A stretch of DNA of 5,656 bases from Chloroflexota bacterium (GTDB lineage Bacteria; Chloroflexota; Dormibacteria; Aeolococcales; Aeolococcaceae): assembly GCA_028287605.1 (NCBI GenBank), contig JAQBPI010000255.1, positions 1-5,656 on the forward strand. The letters run 5' to 3'. Positions 1 through 5,656 of the stretch are shown here, in pieces. The stretch's first letter is position 1; the number at the start of each line of letters is the position of its first letter. Below the pieces are notes generated by a model. That model was not told where the DNA came from. It ran no database searches and saw only the letters and a list, made by a program, of their open reading frames with translations. The position numbers and the translations under genes were made by a program.

Positions 1-642
1 CGCGACCCGATCAGCGCCAAGCTGATGGCCAACATCATCCAGGCCACCGGGGCCAGCCGGGTGGTCACCGTCGACCTCCACGCCGAGGCCATCCAGGGGT
101 TCTTCGACATCCCCGTCGACGCCCTCACCGCCTCCAAGATCCTCGCCCGCCACGTCCGCGAGCGGCACCACGACGGCAGCCTGGTCGTGGTCTCCCCCGA
201 CGTCGGCGGCACGGCACGCGCCCGCGCGCTGGCCCGGCTGCTCAACGCCCCCATCGCGATCATCGACAAGCGCCGCCCCACCGACGACGACGTCGAGGTC
301 CTCAACGTCATCGGCGACGTGGACGGCCAGAGCTGCGTGCTCGTCGACGACCTCATCAGCACCGGCTGGACGCTGATCGGGGCGGCCCGGGCGCTGCGCG
401 CCAAGGGCGCCACCGGGGTCGACGTGGTGGTCACCCACGGGGTGCTCACCGGCGGTGCGCTGGAGCGTCTCAACCAGGCGCCCATCGACGAGATCGCCAT
501 CACCGACACGGTGCCGCTGGTGGAGGGGGAGCGCGACCGCGGGGCCGGCTGCAAGCTCCGGGTGCTGAGCGTGGCGCCGCTCATCGCCGAGGCCATCGTG
601 CGCGTGCACGAGGGGCGCAGCGTGAGCGAGCTCTTCCGATGA
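1..642 (+). CDS. prs: Ribose-phosphate pyrophosphokinase (PRPP synthetase), 5'-truncated by window edge
   Basis: This enzyme transfers pyrophosphate from ATP to ribose 5-phosphate to make PRPP, the cytosolic precursor for purine, pyrimidine, NAD, histidine and tryptophan synthesis. The frame is open from base 1, so the gene begins upstream; the ATG at 25 is an internal methionine. The visible 213 residues correspond to roughly the last two-thirds of a ~315-residue family member. Recognisable blocks in order are RDPISAKL, VTVDLHAEAIQGFFDIPVD (metal/ATP-binding His), VVSPDVGG, the flexible-loop motif DKRRP, VLNVIGDV and a PRPP loop at 346-372 read as DDLISTGWT. The C-terminus, with VAPLIAEAI and VSELF, is typical and complete. 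The oddity is the PRPP loop: Ser replaces the usual Asp and Trp the usual Gly. The family assignment is secure; whether this is the main housekeeping copy cannot be judged from the window. Confidence 0.95.
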   Translation, partial: RDPISAKLMANIIQATGASRVVTVDLHAEAIQGFFDIPVDALTASKILARHVRERHHDGSLVVVSPDVGGTARARALARLLNAPIAIIDKRRPTDDDVEVLNVIGDVDGQSCVLVDDLISTGWTLIGAARALRAKGATGVDVVVTHGVLTGGALERLNQAPIDEIAITDTVPLVEGERDRGAGCKLRVLSVAPLIAEAIVRVHEGRSVSELFR

Positions 643-665
643 GCCCCGTCCCGTCAGGTCGGGGC
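643..665 (+). other. G+C-rich inverted repeat after prs stop (possible hairpin)
   Basis: Immediately after the prs stop codon GCCCCG (643-648) is matched by its reverse complement CGGGGC (660-665) across an 11-base loop, giving a 6-bp all-G/C stem. No T-rich tract follows, so this is not a canonical intrinsic terminator. It could instead attenuate transcription, protect a 3' end, or be chance in GC-rich DNA. It fills most of the 37-base gap before the next gene. Confidence 0.3.
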
Positions 666-679
666 GCGCGAGCCCGGAC

Positions 680-1984
<1,305 letters not shown>

Positions 1985-1988
1985 GGGT

Positions 1989-1993
1989 AGGGA
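1989..1993 (+). promoter_or_regulatory. Ribosome binding site of recO
   Basis: AGGGA lies six bases before the GTG at 2000, in the 15-base gap after the CBS-protein stop. It is a moderate Shine-Dalgarno match and supports the GTG as the recO start. Confidence 0.5.
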
Positions 1994-1999
1994 ACACCG

Positions 2000-2749
2000 G
2001 TGCCCAGCTACGTCGACGAGGGCATCGTGCTTCGCCGCGTCGACTACGGGGAGAGCGACCGGGTGCTCACCGTGCTCACCCGCCACCACGGCAAGGTCGG
2101 GGTGCTCGCCCGGGGGGTGCGCAAGGCGGGCAGCCGGCTGGCCGCCAACACCGACCTCTTCACCCGCAGCACCCTGCAGCTGGCCCGCGGCCGGGGCGAG
2201 CTCGAGGTGCTCACCGAGGCGCGCCGGCTGGGCGCGGTCACCTCCCTCGGCGACGCCCGCCGCTCCGCCTGCGCCTCCCTCTGCGCCGAGCTCGCCGACC
2301 ACGCCCTGGAGCCGGGCCATCCCCTCGACGAGGGGCTGTATGACCTGGTCGCCGAGGCGCTGGCCGACTGCGCCGACCCGGCCCGCGACCCCCGGGCGGC
2401 GGTGGTCTGGTTCGCCCAGCGGATGCTCGACCGGCTCGGCTACGCGCCCGAGCTCCACGTCTGCGCCTCCTGCGGCAGCCGCCTCGAGGAGCGGCCCGCC
2501 CGTTTCAGCGCCGCGGCGGGAGGCCTGCTGTGCCCGGTCTGCGCCCCCCGCGACGTGGAGGGCGTCGACTGCCCGGTGACTGCGATCAAGGTGCTCCGGG
2601 TCGCCGCCGCCGGCGACGCCGGGCTCTACGCGCGGCTGCGGCTCGCCCCCGAGGTGCTCGCCGTGCTCGAGCAGGTGCTGGAGCGGGAGCTGGCCCGCCA
2701 CATCGACCGCCGGCTGCGCAGCCTCGACGTGCTTCGCAGCCTGCTCTAG
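2000..2749 (+). CDS. recO: DNA repair protein RecO
   Basis: RecO binds single-stranded DNA and SSB, anneals complementary strands and, with RecR, helps load RecA at gaps (RecFOR pathway) in the cytosol. The 249-residue product has the normal RecO length. The N-terminal OB-fold opens with the typical YVDEGIVLRRVDYGESDRVL and continues to about residue 80 (LTVLTRHHGKVGVLARGVRK). A helical C-terminal part carries a zinc-finger-like site with Cys155-x2-Cys158 (CASCG) and Cys178-x2-Cys181 (CPVC), as found in many though not all RecO proteins, and ends with the RRLRSLDVLRSLL helix. The GTG start at 2000 is chosen because the OB-fold motif begins four residues later and AGGGA precedes it at good spacing. 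It sits 15 bases behind the CBS-protein gene, suggesting co-transcription; glycyl-tRNA synthetase following recO is a common bacterial arrangement. Confidence 0.95.
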   Translation: MPSYVDEGIVLRRVDYGESDRVLTVLTRHHGKVGVLARGVRKAGSRLAANTDLFTRSTLQLARGRGELEVLTEARRLGAVTSLGDARRSACASLCAELADHALEPGHPLDEGLYDLVAEALADCADPARDPRAAVVWFAQRMLDRLGYAPELHVCASCGSRLEERPARFSAAAGGLLCPVCAPRDVEGVDCPVTAIKVLRVAAAGDAGLYARLRLAPEVLAVLEQVLERELARHIDRRLRSLDVLRSLL

Positions 2750-2765
2750 CCCGCCGCCGCCTCGC

Positions 2766-2771
2766 TACACT
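2766..2771 (+). promoter_or_regulatory. Putative -10 element of glyS promoter (leaderless)
   Basis: TACACT lies in the 31-base recO-glyS gap, with nine bases between it and the ATG at 2781. A sigma-70-type start 7-10 bases downstream would fall at or within about three bases of the ATG, giving a leaderless or near-leaderless mRNA. No Shine-Dalgarno sequence is seen before this ATG, which fits. No good -35 hexamer is found at 16-18 bases upstream. A similar box precedes ppdK. Confidence 0.5.
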
Positions 2772-2780
2772 CCCGCGGAC

Positions 2781-4169
<1,389 letters not shown>

Positions 4170-4181
4170 CCCGCATCGCGG

Positions 4182-4190
4182 TGCTACGCT
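4182..4190 (+). promoter_or_regulatory. Putative extended -10 promoter of ppdK
   Basis: TGCTACGCT combines an extended -10 TG (4182-4183) with the hexamer TACGCT (4185-4190) in the 61-base gap after glyS. Transcription would start near 4197-4200, giving a leader of about 30 bases that contains the ppdK ribosome binding site. No clear -35 element is visible; the upstream region overlaps the end of glyS. The element closely resembles the one before glyS. Confidence 0.5.
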
Positions 4191-4220
4191 CCCCGCGCCT
4201 GTCCGGGAGCGCACGGAGAC

Positions 4221-4226
4221 GAGGAG
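4221..4226 (+). promoter_or_regulatory. Ribosome binding site of ppdK
   Basis: GAGGAG, four bases before the ATG at 4231, is the strongest Shine-Dalgarno match in the window. It decides the start codon, because it places translation initiation ahead of a long N-terminal extension that the core enzyme does not need. Confidence 0.75.
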
Positions 4227-4230
4227 CACG

Positions 4231-5656
4231 ATGGCCGTCAAGACCACCCCCAGCACCACGACCACGCGGAGAAAGGCCCCCGCGACCGCGAAGTCCTCGG
4301 GCACGGCGACGGGCGCGGGCGGTGGTCGGAGCCGGGCGGCGGCGACACGCAAGGCGACCACGACCGTGGCCGTGGCGAAGCGGCGCACCCGGACCCCGAA
4401 GTGGGTCTACCGCTTCGAGGAGGGCAACGCCTCGATGCGCGAGCTGCTCGGCGGGAAGGGCGCCGGCGTCGCCGAGATGACCAATGCGGGGCTGCCCGTG
4501 CCCCCCGGGTTCACGATCACGACCGAGGCCTGCAACGCCTACTACGCCTCGGGTGAGCGCTTCCCCGACGGGATGTGGGACCAGGTGCTGTCCTCGCTGC
4601 GCGCCCTGGAGAAGGCCACCGGCAAGGGCTTCGGCGACGCCCGCAACCCGCTGCTCGTCAGCGTCCGCAGCGGAGCGAAGTTCTCGATGCCGGGGATGAT
4701 GGACACGGTCCTCAACCTCGGCCTCAACAGCGCCACCCTGGAGGGGCTGGCGGAGCTCACCGGCAACCGGCGCTTCGCCCTCGACTCGCAGCGCCGCTTC
4801 ATCCAGCTCTTCAGCAAGATCGTGCTCGGCGTCGACGGCCAGCTCTTCGAGCGCGCCCTCGACGAGGCCAAGGAGCACCACGGCGCCCGCACCGACGCCG
4901 AGCTCTCGCCCGAGGCCCTCGAGGGGCTGATCGAGCGCTACCGCGAGGTCGTCCGCGAGAACGCCAGCGGCGAGTTCCCCGAGGACCCGATCGAGCAGCT
5001 GCGCGCCGCCATCGGCGCGGTGTTCTCCTCCTGGAACAACAAGCGGGCCGTCGACTACCGCAACTACAACCGGATCCCCCACGACCTCGGCACCGCGGTC
5101 AGCGTGCAGACCATGGTGTTCGGCAACATGGGTGACGACTGCGCCACCGGGGTGGCCTTCACCCGCGATCCCAACACCGGCGAGCGCGTGCTCTTCGGCG
5201 AGTACCTGGTCAACGCCCAGGGGGAGGACGTCGTCGCCGGCATCCGCACCCCGCAGCCCATCTCGGTCATGCGCGACGAGATGCCCAGGGTGTACCAGCA
5301 GTTCGACCGGATCGCGAAGCGGCTGGAGAGGCACTACCGCGACGTCCAGGACCTGGAGTTCACGGTCGAGCGCGGCCATCTGTACATGCTGCAGACGCGC
5401 AGCGCCAAGCGCACCGCGGCGGCGGCGGTGAGGATCGCCGTCGACATGGCGCGCGAGCGGGTGATCACCCGCCAGGAGGCGGTGCGCCGGGTCGAGCCGT
5501 CCCAGGTCGACCAGCTGCTCCACCGGCGCATCGACCCCGCCGCCGCCGTCGAGATCATCGCCACCGGGCTGGCGGCCTCTCCGGGCGCCGCCTACGGCAA
5601 GGCGGTCTTCGACGCCGGTCGCGCCGAGGAGATGGCGAAGCAGGGCGAGAAGGTGA
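4231..5656 (+). CDS. ppdK: Pyruvate, phosphate dikinase with basic N-terminal extension, 3'-truncated by window edge
   Basis: PPDK reversibly interconverts pyruvate + ATP + Pi and PEP + AMP + PPi, in the cytosol, linking glycolysis and gluconeogenesis. The frame is open to the window end with no stop; 475 residues of a usual ~875 are present. After the extension comes the ATP-grasp nucleotide-binding domain: EGNASMRELLGGKGAG (Lys76), SVRSGAKFSMPGMMDT (Arg146), GVAFTRDPNTGE, and DLEFTVERGHLYMLQTR (Asp374, Glu376, Gln388). These match, at an offset of 53-54, the ATP-site residues known in Clostridium symbiosum PPDK (Lys22, Arg92, Asp321, Glu323, Gln335). The last residues (ASPGAAYGKAVF) open the phosphohistidine domain; the catalytic His and PEP/pyruvate barrel lie beyond the window. 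Residues 1 to about 56 are Thr/Ala/Lys/Arg-rich low complexity, which most PPDKs lack. The ATG at 4231 is supported by GAGGAG. A GTG at 4366 is a weaker alternative start close to the core domain. Confidence 0.95.
   Translation, partial: MAVKTTPSTTTTRRKAPATAKSSGTATGAGGGRSRAAATRKATTTVAVAKRRTRTPKWVYRFEEGNASMRELLGGKGAGVAEMTNAGLPVPPGFTITTEACNAYYASGERFPDGMWDQVLSSLRALEKATGKGFGDARNPLLVSVRSGAKFSMPGMMDTVLNLGLNSATLEGLAELTGNRRFALDSQRRFIQLFSKIVLGVDGQLFERALDEAKEHHGARTDAELSPEALEGLIERYREVVRENASGEFPEDPIEQLRAAIGAVFSSWNNKRAVDYRNYNRIPHDLGTAVSVQTMVFGNMGDDCATGVAFTRDPNTGERVLFGEYLVNAQGEDVVAGIRTPQPISVMRDEMPRVYQQFDRIAKRLERHYRDVQDLEFTVERGHLYMLQTRSAKRTAAAAVRIAVDMARERVITRQEAVRRVEPSQVDQLLHRRIDPAAAVEIIATGLAASPGAAYGKAVFDAGRAEEMAKQGEKV

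Noticed and set aside
643..665. Intrinsic terminator after prs
   Set aside because: The stem is G/C-rich but no T-tract follows, so it is reported only as an inverted repeat.
4366..4368. GTG as an alternative ppdK start removing most of the N-terminal extension
   Set aside because: Only a weak AAGG at 11 bases precedes it, whereas ATG 4231 has GAGGAG at four bases. Kept as an alternative that N-terminal data could revive.

Overview
The window is a very GC-rich (roughly 70% or more by eye), densely packed stretch of bacterial chromosome with all five genes on the plus strand. From left to right they are: the 3' two-thirds of a ribose-phosphate pyrophosphokinase gene (prs, 1-642, 5' end outside the window); a DUF21/CBS/CorC_HlyC membrane protein (680-1984); recO (2000-2749); a single-chain glycyl-tRNA synthetase (2781-4169); and the 5' part of pyruvate, phosphate dikinase (ppdK, 4231 to the window edge). 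The composition, GTG starts, weak ribosome binding sites and a probable leaderless gene fit a high-GC Gram-positive-type lineage such as Actinomycetota or a Chloroflexota/Dormibacterota-like group. That placement is an inference from style and gene order, not from a marker comparison.

The genes are housekeeping genes. CorC-like protein, recO, glycyl-tRNA synthetase and PPDK resemble the widespread Gram-positive neighbourhood ybeY-corC-era-recO-glyS-ppdK, here without ybeY and era. The first three genes have short gaps (37 and 15 bases) and look co-transcribed, although a G+C-rich inverted repeat sits directly after the prs stop. The last two genes each have their own promoter-like element (TACACT before glyS, extended TGCTACGCT before ppdK), and these two elements share further sequence.

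I see no new multi-gene system: no mobile element, CRISPR array, tRNA or toxin/defence locus. The points worth following up are small. (1) A perfect 18-bp palindrome is centred on the glyS start codon, just after a -10-like box. (2) PPDK carries a basic, Thr/Ala/Lys/Arg-rich N-terminal extension of about 54 residues. (3) The Prs PRPP-binding loop reads DDLISTGWT rather than the usual DTGGT/DTAGT type. (4) A shared promoter-like motif precedes glyS and ppdK. Several very long antisense ORFs are artefacts of GC-rich codon phasing and are not annotated.
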